The position numbers and the translations under genes were made by a program. The notes under the pieces are model-generated. The model worked only from the letters and a program-made list of their open reading frames with translations, did not search any database and was not told where the DNA came from. Shown piece by piece: positions 1 to 7,875 of a stretch of 15,992 nucleotides of DNA. Position 1 is the stretch's first letter, and every line of letters starts with the position of its first letter. This stretch comes from Candidatus Brocadiaceae bacterium (GTDB lineage Bacteria > Planctomycetota > Brocadiia > SM23-32). The DNA lies in contig JAUWZH010000024.1 of assembly GCA_030615435.1 (NCBI GenBank), forward strand, positions 1 through 15,992, in the 5' to 3' direction.

Positions 1-423
1 GCCACGTCTATCGCGGCCATTCTGAGCGTGTCGGTTGGCGCAGGGATGATGGCCGCGACCCGCATGTCGCTGAAGGCAAGAGAACCCCTGGAATTGAAAA
101 AGGACGCCACGTTCGCCTTCAAAGCGATCCAGAGAAGAGTCCGCCCGCTCTCGCCGGACGAAATCGAAATAGGCGAGGACGGCGATACCCTCACAATAGA
201 CGATGGTTCCGAGAACCCGCCCTATTTCGCGAAGGTCGGTCGGGACCTGGTGTTCTTTGACGGCGCGCAGACCGATAGCCTGATTGACGACAAGGTCGAG
301 GCGGTGACTTTTGCTCTGGTTGAGGGCCACAGGCCGGAGCAATACCTGTTGAGTGTGGCCCTGGAAGTGAGCCATGAGGACTCGAACGTCCAGATCGAAA
401 GCCTCACAAAACTGCGCAACTAG
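1..423 (+). CDS. Type II secretion/type IV pilus pseudopilin (PulJ/GspJ-like), 5' end missing
   Basis: The frame is open from the first base of the window, so the gene begins upstream; an internal ATG at 28 falls inside the hydrophobic helix and is unlikely to be the start. The visible part begins in a hydrophobic stretch (ATSIAAILSVSVGAGMMAA) like the middle of a prepilin N-terminal helix, followed by an amphipathic segment and a beta-rich globular domain with an acidic loop (EIEIGEDGDTLTIDDG). This is the usual plan of minor pseudopilins of the GspJ type, which form part of the tip of the pseudopilus in the inner membrane and periplasm. The prepilin peptidase site is outside the window, so the subclass is uncertain. 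The stop lies 50 bp inside the next gene, which suggests translational coupling. Confidence 0.62.
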   Translation, partial: ATSIAAILSVSVGAGMMAATRMSLKAREPLELKKDATFAFKAIQRRVRPLSPDEIEIGEDGDTLTIDDGSENPPYFAKVGRDLVFFDGAQTDSLIDDKVEAVTFALVEGHRPEQYLLSVALEVSHEDSNVQIESLTKLRN

Positions 424-1639
424 CGCCGGCGTTGCTGCGCGGCGAACAGGCAACAGAGGCATTGTTCTTCCCGCCGTGGTTGCAATCATTCTCCTGCTCA
501 CCGTGGCCGGCATGGCCCTGCTCGAGCTCAGCACGGCAGAGGGCGTCCAGGTCGTCAGGGAAGCCCAGTATCTGAAGGCCCTTAACCTGGCAGAGGCGGG
601 GATCGAGAGGACGCTCTGGAGAATGTCAGACTCCCCGGGGTGGACGGACGGCTGGGCAGACGAACCCCTCGGGGATGGGACCTATTCAGTCACCGTAGAG
701 GAGCTGGAGGAGGATTGGTACAAGCTCACTTCTACGGGCACAGTGGGCCCAATCGGCAAGACACTCACCCTCCAGGCAAAGGTAACGGGAGAGCTGTGGC
801 CGTCGGCGTTGAGTGACTACGGGGTTTTCTGGGGCAATCCTTCGGGTTCGGAAGGGACCGCGCAGGTCAAGAACAACTCGCACATAAGCGGAAACGTCTT
901 TGGCTACGGAAGCATCGAGGTCTGCAACGGCGCCTCTGTAAGCGAAGGCCAGGTATGCGCAACCGGGACCGTCTTTGGGGGAGGGAGCTACACCGAGGGC
1001 GAGGTGCCTGATCCACCACCTGAGAGGCTCGAGTGGGACACCTCCTATTATGACGCCCTGATTGCTCAGGCGGCTCAGGAGCCGGCGGGGAACTGGACCT
1101 TGCGCAACGGCGCCCAGTACTACTTTGAGGGAGAGACCCTCCTGGTGAACGGGGACGTGTTGGTGCGCAACAGCTGTGAGCTTTACGGCGCTGGGAAGAT
1201 CGTCGCCACCGGGGACATTGACATCCTGAACAACTGTGCCATCCACGTCGGCATTGATTTCATCGCGGGCGGAAGCCTGACCATAAATAACTGCTCGCAG
1301 ATAGAGACCGACGGGAATGTGATGTTCGCTCGGGATTCAATTAAGCTGAAGAACAACGCGGCTTCCTCTGGAGGTTCCATGCTCGTCATGACCCCGGGGA
1401 CGTTGACCCTGGAGAACAATGCAGGCCTCCGCGGCGTGTTCTGGGGAGGAGTCGTCGGGCTGAGCAATAATGTCAGCATCCAGGGCTCGGTGTACGCGGA
1501 CCAGTTCGATTGCATCCGCAACAACGTCAACATCGAACTTACGGCCATGGATTTTGACCCGCCGCCCGGCGTTCCAAGCGGACCAGGAGCAGCCTTGACC
1601 GTAAGGGATTGGGACGAAAGGGAGGCAACCGGCCTGTGA
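374..1639 (+). CDS. PilX-type minor pilin with C-terminal asparagine-ladder beta-helix
   Basis: Predicted 421-residue pilus assembly protein. ATG 374 has a ribosome site GGAAG at 363-367, inside the end of the upstream gene. Residues 28-56 are a PilX-like N-terminus: a basic stretch, then RGIVLPAVVAIILLLTVAGM, then a helix with the usual AEAG element (residues 73-76). There is no Glu five residues after the Gly, as is common for PilX/GspK-like tip subunits. Residues 100-140 look like the first beta domain. From about residue 165 to 390, Asn pairs or single Asn residues recur every 17-22 residues (N167, N185, N245, N266, N286, N305, N327, N348, N365, N383), with one larger gap. That spacing fits the rungs of a right-handed parallel beta-helix with a stacked Asn ladder. 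A proline-rich tail ends the protein. It probably caps or decorates the pilus; the ligand is unknown. The neighbours, a pseudopilin upstream and pilMNO downstream, support the call. Confidence 0.75.
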   Translation: MRTRTSRSKASQNCATSAGVAARRTGNRGIVLPAVVAIILLLTVAGMALLELSTAEGVQVVREAQYLKALNLAEAGIERTLWRMSDSPGWTDGWADEPLGDGTYSVTVEELEEDWYKLTSTGTVGPIGKTLTLQAKVTGELWPSALSDYGVFWGNPSGSEGTAQVKNNSHISGNVFGYGSIEVCNGASVSEGQVCATGTVFGGGSYTEGEVPDPPPERLEWDTSYYDALIAQAAQEPAGNWTLRNGAQYYFEGETLLVNGDVLVRNSCELYGAGKIVATGDIDILNNCAIHVGIDFIAGGSLTINNCSQIETDGNVMFARDSIKLKNNAASSGGSMLVMTPGTLTLENNAGLRGVFWGGVVGLSNNVSIQGSVYADQFDCIRNNVNIELTAMDFDPPPGVPSGPGAALTVRDWDEREATGL

Positions 1640-1665
1640 AGGCCGCAACGAGGCCACACTCGAGT

Positions 1666-1683
1666 GTCGGCGGGCCGGCCGAC
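1666..1683. other. Small GC-rich hairpin after the minor pilin gene
   Basis: GTCGGC and GCCGAC form a perfect 6-bp stem with a 6-nt loop, 26 nt past the stop of the minor pilin gene. No T tract follows, so it is at most a weak or Rho-assisted terminator or an mRNA 3'-end stabiliser. The rest of the 218-bp spacer before pilM (1640-1857) shows no clear promoter and no convincing gene. Confidence 0.3.
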
Positions 1684-1857
1684 TGCAACGCCAGGAAGGA
1701 CATGCTGAAGACGATCGTCGCGAGGGCAGCTTCCGGCGTGGGCGTCCTTCAGTGGAGAGGGATTCGAAACAGGCAGGCGGAACATCCCGGAAAAGGGTGT
1801 CGGTTCTGACCTTCGGTTCCCGTTGTCACCGGGGTCTTTCCATACGGGAGCACGTCT

Positions 1858-2832
1858 GTGGCTGCACTTGGTAGAGAACGCAGGAGGGGAGCCCTGAGGG
1901 TCGGGCTTGACGTGGGGAGAAAGACTGCCAGGATCCTCGCCCTCTCGCCGGCGGAAAACGGGGGGTACGTGCTGCGCGGGGCGTCTGCGGCCGAGCTCTC
2001 GGACTCTCTCCCCGTCGAGAAGGCGCTCAGGAACCTTTGGGCGGGGCTCGGCACGCGCCCGGCAGGAGTCCACTGCAATCTCGGGCCCGCGAAGGTCATT
2101 GTGCACGAGGCCCAGTTCCCAGAGATGCCGCAGGAAGACATCCGCTCCGCCGCGCGCATCGAGGTCGGACAACTGATCCCCGACGTGGAGGGGATGATCC
2201 TGGACTTCCAGGTGATCGGTCGGTTTTCGACTGCGGAAGGAAGCCAGGTAGGGGTTCTGATAGTGGCCGCCCCCAGGGAGGCGGTGAGTGCGCGCGTGGA
2301 GCTGCTTTCGCGCGCCAGGTTACAGGCGCTCTCCGTAGTGCCGGACGGCATCGCCCTGGCGAACGCTGTGGCAGTGCTGCGGCCTCCTGAAGGGCGCGCT
2401 GAGCTCGTTCTAGACATCGGCGAGGAGGCCACCACCCTGGTGGCCGTCATGCCCGGAGCGGAGGCCGTGGCACCGGTTGTGCGCTACGTGCCTGGGGGGC
2501 TCAGGCTCCTTGCGGCCGGCGAGGCGGCCCCGCGGGACACCAAACAGAGCCAGGCCGAAAAGGAACAATGGCTTCAACAGGTCGAGCGTTCCGTGGAGTT
2601 CGCTTCCGGGAAACTGGGAGCGGCGGCGCAGCACATCCTGGTGGTAGGACACGGGGCCGATTCGGCAGAGCTCCTGGAGTGGGGGAAACAGAACCTCGCC
2701 ATACCCCTCTACCGGTGGAATCCACTGAAGAGCCTCGAACGCGGCAGGGGCGCCCCCTCGCAGCAGTTCGTGAAAGAACACGGCCCCCACATGGCCGTGG
2801 CGGCGGGTCTGGCGCTGATGGAGGAGAGGTAG
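1858..2832 (+). CDS. pilM: PilM-like actin-fold pilus assembly ATPase
   Basis: 324 residues with the actin/FtsA-like fold expected of PilM, the cytoplasmic protein that binds the N-terminal tail of PilN and links the pilus platform to the assembly ATPases. The GTG start has GGGAG at 1846-1850, seven bases upstream. Visible elements are the phosphate-1 loop VGLDVGRKTARILALS (15-30), a PilM-typical segment EDIRSAARIEVGQLIPDVEG (93-112) followed by DFQVIG, the phosphate-2 loop LVLDIGEEATTLVAV (183-197) and a weak adenosine loop ILVVGHGADSAEL (260-272). The phosphate-1 loop carries Arg-Lys where PilM proteins usually have small polar residues, and the adenosine loop lacks the usual double Gly, so nucleotide binding may be altered. 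It is the first gene of a tight pilMNO-PilP/GspC-secretin run. Confidence 0.85.
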   Translation: MAALGRERRRGALRVGLDVGRKTARILALSPAENGGYVLRGASAAELSDSLPVEKALRNLWAGLGTRPAGVHCNLGPAKVIVHEAQFPEMPQEDIRSAARIEVGQLIPDVEGMILDFQVIGRFSTAEGSQVGVLIVAAPREAVSARVELLSRARLQALSVVPDGIALANAVAVLRPPEGRAELVLDIGEEATTLVAVMPGAEAVAPVVRYVPGGLRLLAAGEAAPRDTKQSQAEKEQWLQQVERSVEFASGKLGAAAQHILVVGHGADSAELLEWGKQNLAIPLYRWNPLKSLERGRGAPSQQFVKEHGPHMAVAAGLALMEER

Positions 2833-2835
2833 CAG

Positions 2836-3435
2836 ATGGCCTTTCGCTACAAGATCAACCTGATAAGGGAACAGGTGAGCCGCGAGAGGCGGGAACGGGC
2901 CGTCGCGCGGATGCTCACGGTCTCCCTGCTTCTCTTTGCGGCGATGCTGATGCTGACCTACGGGGTTTATCTGGTGCGGGACCTGGGCATGAGCGTAAAC
3001 GCCAGGAGCACGGAGCTGCTCGTCAAGAGCGCTGCCAAGGCAGGCATCAAGGCCGAGGATGTAAAGCGTTCGCAGCACCACAGCGAGCAACTGAAGAGGG
3101 ATCTCTCCTTGTTTGACGAGGTGGTGCGCGGCTCGGTCTCCTGGTCTTCCGTGCTGGCCTCGCTCGAAGAATGCTGCAGGTCCGGGGACATAAGGCTCAA
3201 GAGGGTCCGTAGTCGCGCGCGGGGCTCACGGGCCGCAGTTCTGCTTGAGGGCTCCTGCACGGCCGACAGGCCGCTGTTGAGGATCCTCGCTTTCATGCGT
3301 GTGCTGGAGGAGAACGAGTCGTTCGGGCCCGGCAAGTTGCTCTCAATCAGTGAGGAAGCAGGATCTCTCGTCTTTCGAGCTGAGGTGCTCCTGCAAAGGC
3401 CGGGGCTCCCGAACGCGCCGCCGGCGGAAGGCTGA
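2836..3435 (+). CDS. pilN: PilN-like inner-membrane platform protein
   Basis: 199 residues. PilN is a bitopic inner-membrane protein that recruits PilM through a short cytoplasmic tail and pairs with PilO in the periplasm. The N-terminal tail carries the family motif INLIRE (residues 7-12, the INLLP-type PilM-binding element), then one membrane helix at about 27-47, a charged helical stretch (50-105) and a C-terminal alpha/beta domain with the ferredoxin-like pattern of PilN/GspL periplasmic domains. The ATG lies three bases after the pilM stop, and the ribosome site GAGGAGAGG is the last codons of pilM, so the two genes are translationally coupled. Confidence 0.85.
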   Translation: MAFRYKINLIREQVSRERRERAVARMLTVSLLLFAAMLMLTYGVYLVRDLGMSVNARSTELLVKSAAKAGIKAEDVKRSQHHSEQLKRDLSLFDEVVRGSVSWSSVLASLEECCRSGDIRLKRVRSRARGSRAAVLLEGSCTADRPLLRILAFMRVLEENESFGPGKLLSISEEAGSLVFRAEVLLQRPGLPNAPPAEG

Positions 3436-3438
3436 AAA

Positions 3439-4032
3439 ATGAACGGTCAGAGGCACAACCAGCGCGTGAGGCAGTGGTGGATGCTGAGTGTGCTGCTCGT
3501 CGTGGCGGCGGAGGTGTGCGTGTGTCTCCTGCTTTTCCTTCCCCAGTCAAGAATGGCCCGACGGCTGAAGAGCCATAGCGAATACGTGGAAGATCAATTG
3601 GGGCGGCTGCAACAGACTCCAGAGACCTTCCACAAACTGGTGGCTCAGGTGAACGAAACCAGGGAGATCGTTTCGGGCTTGAACCTGTTCACAGGCAGAT
3701 CGGTGCAGGCAATAGTGGTGAACGCCGTCGGTCGCGCCGCCGGTCCTGAGAGCGTCGCCGTGTTGAGCCTTGCCCCGGAAACGGCCCCCAAGAAGCAGGT
3801 TCCCGGGGCATCCGCCAAATACTGGCGCCTGAGATGCAAGGGCAGCTTTGGGGAGCTGACTCTGTTTCTCAGCAGCATTGAACGGCAGGGAGTGATGCTT
3901 GACGCCGGGGAGTTTCGCCTTGACGCCACTGCCAAAGGCGAACTGGAGTTGGAAGTGCTTCTGAAGATCTGGAAACCCGCTTCTCTCTCCGAAGCTTCTT
4001 CGGAGCCCGAGGCAAGGCCGGAGGGCCAATGA
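3439..4032 (+). CDS. pilO: PilO-like inner-membrane platform protein
   Basis: 197 residues, PilO/GspM-like. PilO dimerises with PilN and contacts the PilP-secretin connection in the periplasm. A short basic N-terminus (RHNQRVRQWW) precedes one membrane helix at about 14-35, then a helical coiled-coil-like stretch (38-80), a periplasmic ferredoxin-like domain (85-178; the strand YWRLRCKGSFGELTLFLSSI is typical of PilO) and a low-complexity acidic tail (SEASSEPEARPEGQ). It starts three bases after the pilN stop and its stop is one base before the next ATG. Sequence identity to known PilO is evidently low, and the call rests mainly on topology, length and gene order. Confidence 0.8.
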   Translation: MNGQRHNQRVRQWWMLSVLLVVAAEVCVCLLLFLPQSRMARRLKSHSEYVEDQLGRLQQTPETFHKLVAQVNETREIVSGLNLFTGRSVQAIVVNAVGRAAGPESVAVLSLAPETAPKKQVPGASAKYWRLRCKGSFGELTLFLSSIERQGVMLDAGEFRLDATAKGELELEVLLKIWKPASLSEASSEPEARPEGQ

Positions 4033-4033
4033 G

Positions 4034-4597
4034 ATGAAAAGGCGCTACTTGCCTTCGGTGTTCCTCGGATTGCTGGTGCTGGCGCTTCTCGCGCTGATCT
4101 GGCCCATGACCCGGCGTGCGGGGGGCCGCTACAGGATCAACAGGGTGCGCAGGACGGAAGAGCTGGCGAAAGACCTCGAGCGGATGCAGGCCTCGGCGGG
4201 CCAGAACCTGGAAAAGGCCAGGGCACTGGCAAGAGCCGTCGAAGTGATGCAGCGTCCGGTTCAGGTCCCCGAAACCGATCCGTTCGCCAAGAAACAGCAG
4301 GTCCCACAAGGCGGGGGCGAGTCCGAAGGAGAGCAAGAATCGCCTGAGCCCGCCTATCAGGACGTGCACACCCTTCGCAGGGAGGGTGAGTGGCCGCAAC
4401 TCAGGCTCAGCGGCATCGTCGTGACCGCAAGGGGCGCCATGGCCGTCATCAATGGCGAAGTGTGCGGAATCGGTTCCATTGTCGAAGGCCTGCGCGTGGC
4501 TGAGATTGGGGAAGGACGGGCCGTACTGGTCTCTCCGAAGGGCGAACGGCGCGTCCTCGTACTCGTCGGTCGGCGGCAGCGAGAGGAGAAGAAATGA
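4034..4597 (+). CDS. PilP/GspC-like secretin-connector protein, membrane-anchored
   Basis: 187 residues in the pilP position. The C-terminal part (residues 122-178, LRLSGIVVTARGAMAVINGE then VLVSPKGERRVLVLV) is the small beta domain shared by PilP and the GspC homology region, which binds the N-domains of the secretin. A DPF motif (82-84) before a disordered Gln/Gly/Glu-rich linker is also typical of PilP and GspC. Unlike proteobacterial PilP, which is a lipoprotein, this protein has a plain membrane anchor (residues 7-25, PSVFLGLLVLALLALIWPM) and no lipobox cysteine, so its topology is that of GspC. The ATG is one base after the pilO stop, and the gene overlaps the secretin gene by four bases (ATGA). 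Confidence 0.75.
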   Translation: MKRRYLPSVFLGLLVLALLALIWPMTRRAGGRYRINRVRRTEELAKDLERMQASAGQNLEKARALARAVEVMQRPVQVPETDPFAKKQQVPQGGGESEGEQESPEPAYQDVHTLRREGEWPQLRLSGIVVTARGAMAVINGEVCGIGSIVEGLRVAEIGEGRAVLVSPKGERRVLVLVGRRQREEKK

Positions 4598-5928
4598 GCA
4601 AGCGTTCACTGGCTGCGGTTCTCGTCTTGGCCCTTGCGATTGGGCTGTGGTCTTCTGCCCCTGCCTGGGGCCAGGAGCAGGGCTCGGCCCCAGAACGGAT
4701 GTCACTGGACCTGCCTTCGGTCCCACTGGGCACCTTCCTGAAACTGATCACCGAACAGAGCGACCTGAAGCTGGTTACCAGCGCCGAGCTGGCCGGCAAG
4801 CCCGTGAGCGTGTACCTGCCCGACGTGACCGCCCGGGAGGCCCTCGATGCAGTCTGCTCAGCCTACGGCCTCGAGGTCGAGGAGCGGGAAGGCCAGGAGA
4901 TCCTCATCATAAGGAAGAAAACAGAGAAGATAGAAGTGAGGGAGGCGGATTCTGCGATCTTCAAGTTGGAACACGTACAGGCCAAGGACCTCCTGCCGAT
5001 CGTGAGGACTCTGCTCGGCGAGGGGGGAAACGTGAACGTTGACGAGGCGAACAATATCCTCGCCGTGCGAGCCGAGAAAGGGGACATCGAAAAGGTCCGT
5101 GAACTGATCCTGGAGGTGGACAAGCACCCGCGCCAGGTCCTGATCAAGGCCGTGATCGCTGAGCTGACCGATGACGCAGTAAAGCAGCTCGGCATACAGT
5201 GGGAGCCGGTGGGTTGGATGCGGGGCTCGGCACGCTTGACGAAGTTCCCCTTCGCGCTAGAGCTGGTAGAGAGCAGCGAGGACCCGGGGACCTACGGCGT
5301 GGTTTCGTTTCAGGACTTCTTCGTGCGCCTTGAGGCCCTGGAAAACGAAGGCAGCGTCAAGATCCTGGCCAGCCCCCGCATTACGACCCTCGACAACAAA
5401 GAGGCGGTAATACGCATCGTCAGCCACACTGTCGTGGCAACCGAGATAACCCATCGGGCAGGAGAGCTCGACGTCATCGTCGAGCAACTCATCTATGCCG
5501 ACGTCGGCGTCACCCTGAAGACCACCCCGCAAATCCACGATGACGGCACCATCACACTGGTGGTGGAGCCCACGGTAAGCACCGCGACACGCTCGCACTT
5601 TTTCGAGGAAGCGGTAGATACCTTCGAGCGTTCGGTAACGACGACGGTGCACCTGAAAGACGGGGAGACAATCGCCCTGGGCGGACTGCTCAGGGACGAT
5701 AAGACCAAGCAGGTGACGAAAGTCCCCCTGCTCAGCAGCGTGCCCATACTCGGCCCTCTGTTGTTCACCCACACCCGCACGGTTTCGCAGAAAACCGACC
5801 TGGTGGTCTTCCTCACCCCGATCATCGTGGATTCGGAGCGCATGCGCGAAGACGTTCTGAAACTCAGGGGCCGCATGGAGATGCTGCCGGAACCGGAGGG
5901 CGAAGAGCTCGGCCCCGAGAGTGACTAG
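4594..5928 (+). CDS. pilQ: Outer-membrane secretin, PilQ/GspD family (short form)
   Basis: 444 residues. Secretins form the large gated outer-membrane ring through which pili or folded proteins leave. Residues 1-26 are a Sec signal peptide (basic start, LAAVLVLALAIGLW, then APAWG). Residues 36-108 form an STN-like N0 domain (MSLDLPSVPLGTFLKLITEQ). Residues 120-180 are one N1 (NolW-like) domain, with FKLEHVQAKDLLPIVRTLL and NILAVRAEKGDIEKV. Residues 183-415 are the secretin beta-barrel domain, with VKILASPRITTLDNKEA (255-271), a DGETIALGGLLRD motif (356-368), VPLLSSVPILGPLLF (377-391) and a final VVFLTPIIV strand. Only one N1 repeat and no AMIN domains are seen, so it is shorter than typical PilQ or GspD. 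The symbol follows its position after pilMNO; GspD would fit almost as well. The acidic C-terminal tail has no visible lipobox or pilotin motif. Confidence 0.88.
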   Translation: MSKRSLAAVLVLALAIGLWSSAPAWGQEQGSAPERMSLDLPSVPLGTFLKLITEQSDLKLVTSAELAGKPVSVYLPDVTAREALDAVCSAYGLEVEEREGQEILIIRKKTEKIEVREADSAIFKLEHVQAKDLLPIVRTLLGEGGNVNVDEANNILAVRAEKGDIEKVRELILEVDKHPRQVLIKAVIAELTDDAVKQLGIQWEPVGWMRGSARLTKFPFALELVESSEDPGTYGVVSFQDFFVRLEALENEGSVKILASPRITTLDNKEAVIRIVSHTVVATEITHRAGELDVIVEQLIYADVGVTLKTTPQIHDDGTITLVVEPTVSTATRSHFFEEAVDTFERSVTTTVHLKDGETIALGGLLRDDKTKQVTKVPLLSSVPILGPLLFTHTRTVSQKTDLVVFLTPIIVDSERMREDVLKLRGRMEMLPEPEGEELGPESD

Positions 5929-6257
5929 ACGCTCCCCTCGCTACGTCCTGCGACGTGTACTGGAACTACGGCGTGGCCCGCACCCGCGTTTTCTACATGA
6001 TCGGGGCCGAAGGCCAGGAAGAAGAGGCCGGGGCCCTGCCATGAACTCGCCGCCGGGCCCTCCAACCGCCCCTCAGTATCCACGGGCCCTTTCGGGATAA
6101 CCGCCCTGCGGAGGCGGCCTGTGCGTTCCACGCGGGGGCGGCGTGCTCCGGGCGCCTTCTTCAGCCGAAGCAGGTGGGCCATGCTTCGGCGCCGGGTTGC
6201 CAGGGGCCTGGCCGCAGCAGGCGGCAGGCGGGCGAATGCTCACGCGCGAGGCCCTGC
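5929..6257. other. Convergent spacer between the secretin and the FHA-HD-GYP gene
   Basis: 329 bp with no convincing gene. The + strand frame 5925-6044 is open for 40 codons after the secretin stop but has no good start. It could be chance in GC-rich DNA or the eroded end of a gene. A weak dyad CCGCC/GGCGG lies at 6101-6117 and a strong hairpin at 6164-6190. No promoter was seen. Confidence 0.5.
6164..6190. terminator. Candidate bidirectional terminator hairpin
   Basis: GCCGAAGCA (6164-6172) and TGCTTCGGC (6182-6190) form a perfect 9-bp stem with a 9-nt loop, placed between two convergent genes. There is no T tract on either strand, so Rho-independent termination is not assured; position and symmetry are the main arguments. 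Confidence 0.4.
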
Positions 6258-7808
6258 TCAGCCGTCCGAAGGAGGGACGGTCCCCTCAGTGTAGGCCCTG
6301 CAGATGCTGTCCCGAAAGCCGGGGGCGGAGCTGAATGCCTCCACGAATTCGCCGGCGAGGCGCGGGTCGAACTGGGTGCCGCTGTTCCCCGCTATTTCGG
6401 CAAGGACATGCTCCTCCCCGCAGGGACCTCTATACGACCTGCCGCCGAACATCGAATCGAAAGCGTCGGCGAGGGAAAGGATGCGCGCCAACAGGGGTAT
6501 GTCCTCCCCTGCCAGGCCGTGCGGATAGCCACTTCCGTCCCACTTCTCGTGGTGATGCTCAACGGCCTTTGCGATGACCTCCGCCCCCTTGATGCTGGCG
6601 ACTATTCTGGCGCTGTAGGAGGGATGAAGTTTGACGTTTTCGTATTCCGACTCCGTGAGCCGTCTGGGCTTCTTGAGCACGTCGGCCGGAGTGCCGACCT
6701 TTCCCACATCGTGTAACAGTCCGGAGAGGCGCAGGTCGCGCATCTGAACTGCGTCCAGGCCCGCCAACTCGCCCAATCGCAGCGCCACCTCTGTCACCCT
6801 CTCGCTGTGGGTGTGGGTGTAGCGGTCCTTCGTCTCGATGATCTTGACCAGCGTGCGGATGGTTTCGCTGAACAGGGTCTCGACCTGTCGTGCGAGCTGT
6901 GCCCGGCGCACGGCGATGCCCGCCTCGTTGGCTATGGCGCTGAGCACCCGCAGGTCGCGCTTGCTGAACTTCTTCTCCCCGGCAAGCCTGTCCACGTATA
7001 TGACCCCGACGGTTCCTTCCTCGCAGCGCATGGGGACGCACATCAGGCTCTGGATCTGCTGGCTCATGATGCTCTGGGAGGGGTCGGTAGGTTGGGCGAA
7101 CGGGTCGGCCCGCAGGATCGAGTAGCCGCTCTTGTAGCAGTGCCTCACCATCGAGCTGCTGAAAGTGTTGCGCAGCCGCTGCGGGAGGTCTGCCCCCTGG
7201 CGAATTACCTGGGGCACCAGGGGCCCGCCGAGCTCACTGCCGCTGAAGAGGTAGCCCCGGTCCGCAGCCGTGACCTCTATCACGTGGTCCATGATGCGCG
7301 AGAACAGCCTGTCCAGAGCTTCCTCGCGGTTCACCACGTCTATGATCCGGCAGACGGCCGAGAGCTCCCGTTCCAGCTCCGAGACGCTGCGCTGGCCGGG
7401 TTCGGGATCGGTGACCAGCCGGAGCTGAGTGGCGGCGCGCTCCGGCACTCGCTCCTTGAACTCGGTGGAGAAATTCTCCGTGGGCACGTCCCGCAGCATT
7501 GCCCGCCCCGCCTCTCCATCCAGCTCGAAGCGCAGCTTCTGCCGCCCCACGACTATCAGATCTCCGTGAAACAGCGTGGTGACACCGACCGTCTCCCCGT
7601 TGACCCAGGTGCCATTCTTGCTCTGCAGGTCCTCGATTACGTAGTAGCCGCTTTCGAGGAAAATGCGGCAATGCTCCCGCGAGACCAGATCGTCTTCCAC
7701 CTGAAGCCCGGCACCCGCCCCCCGGCCGATGACACACTCGCCTTCCTCGGGCAGGGATACCCTTTCCCCTGCAAACTGCCCTTCTTGCCCCACCAGCTTC
7801 GCGCCCAT
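6258..7808 (-). CDS. FHA-GAF-HD-GYP protein, predicted c-di-GMP phosphodiesterase
   Basis: 516 residues, no membrane segment. Residues 1-97 are an FHA domain with the phosphothreonine-binding residues GRG (28-30), SREH (43-46) and KNGTWVNG (64-71). Residues 150-305 are a GAF sensor domain. Residues 315-490 are an HD-GYP domain with the metal motif HDVGK (366-370), HHHEKWDGSGYPHGL (418-432) holding the GYP triad, and DAFD (448-451). HD-GYP enzymes hydrolyse c-di-GMP to pGpG or GMP; the metal ligands and GYP are intact, so activity is expected. FHA domains tie such proteins to Ser/Thr kinase signalling, but no such kinase is in the window. An in-frame stop directly precedes ATG 7808, which fixes the start. 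A promoter lies about 60 nt upstream, so this gene probably has its own transcript. Confidence 0.92.
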   Translation of the reverse strand: MGAKLVGQEGQFAGERVSLPEEGECVIGRGAGAGLQVEDDLVSREHCRIFLESGYYVIEDLQSKNGTWVNGETVGVTTLFHGDLIVVGRQKLRFELDGEAGRAMLRDVPTENFSTEFKERVPERAATQLRLVTDPEPGQRSVSELERELSAVCRIIDVVNREEALDRLFSRIMDHVIEVTAADRGYLFSGSELGGPLVPQVIRQGADLPQRLRNTFSSSMVRHCYKSGYSILRADPFAQPTDPSQSIMSQQIQSLMCVPMRCEEGTVGVIYVDRLAGEKKFSKRDLRVLSAIANEAGIAVRRAQLARQVETLFSETIRTLVKIIETKDRYTHTHSERVTEVALRLGELAGLDAVQMRDLRLSGLLHDVGKVGTPADVLKKPRRLTESEYENVKLHPSYSARIVASIKGAEVIAKAVEHHHEKWDGSGYPHGLAGEDIPLLARILSLADAFDSMFGGRSYRGPCGEEHVLAEIAGNSGTQFDPRLAGEFVEAFSSAPGFRDSICRAYTEGTVPPSDG

Positions 7809-7875
7809 CTACATGACCCATCCGTTCGAAAAGACCCTCAACGTCGCGAACGAAGATCGCTACTATCCCCGGCGC

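Noticed and set aside
1702..1809. Possible 35-codon gene before pilM, with AGGAAGG near an ATG
   Set aside because: The ribosome site is too close to the ATG and the Arg-rich peptide looks like random GC-rich translation. It might be real only if conserved in relatives.
1183..2172. Minus-strand frame of 329 codons across the minor pilin and pilM
   Set aside because: Opposite two genes with clear signatures; no recognisable domain.
5925..6044. 40-codon open frame directly after the secretin
   Set aside because: No proper start codon or ribosome site. Its peptide (YWNYGVARTRVFYMIG) is curious, but it is too short to support a gene or pseudogene call.
6101..6210. c-di-GMP (GEMM-type) riboswitch in the convergent spacer
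   Set aside because: CCGGGTTGCC at 6191-6200 recalls the 3' end of GEMM RNAs, but the conserved GCAAACC and CGCAAAGCC segments are missing.
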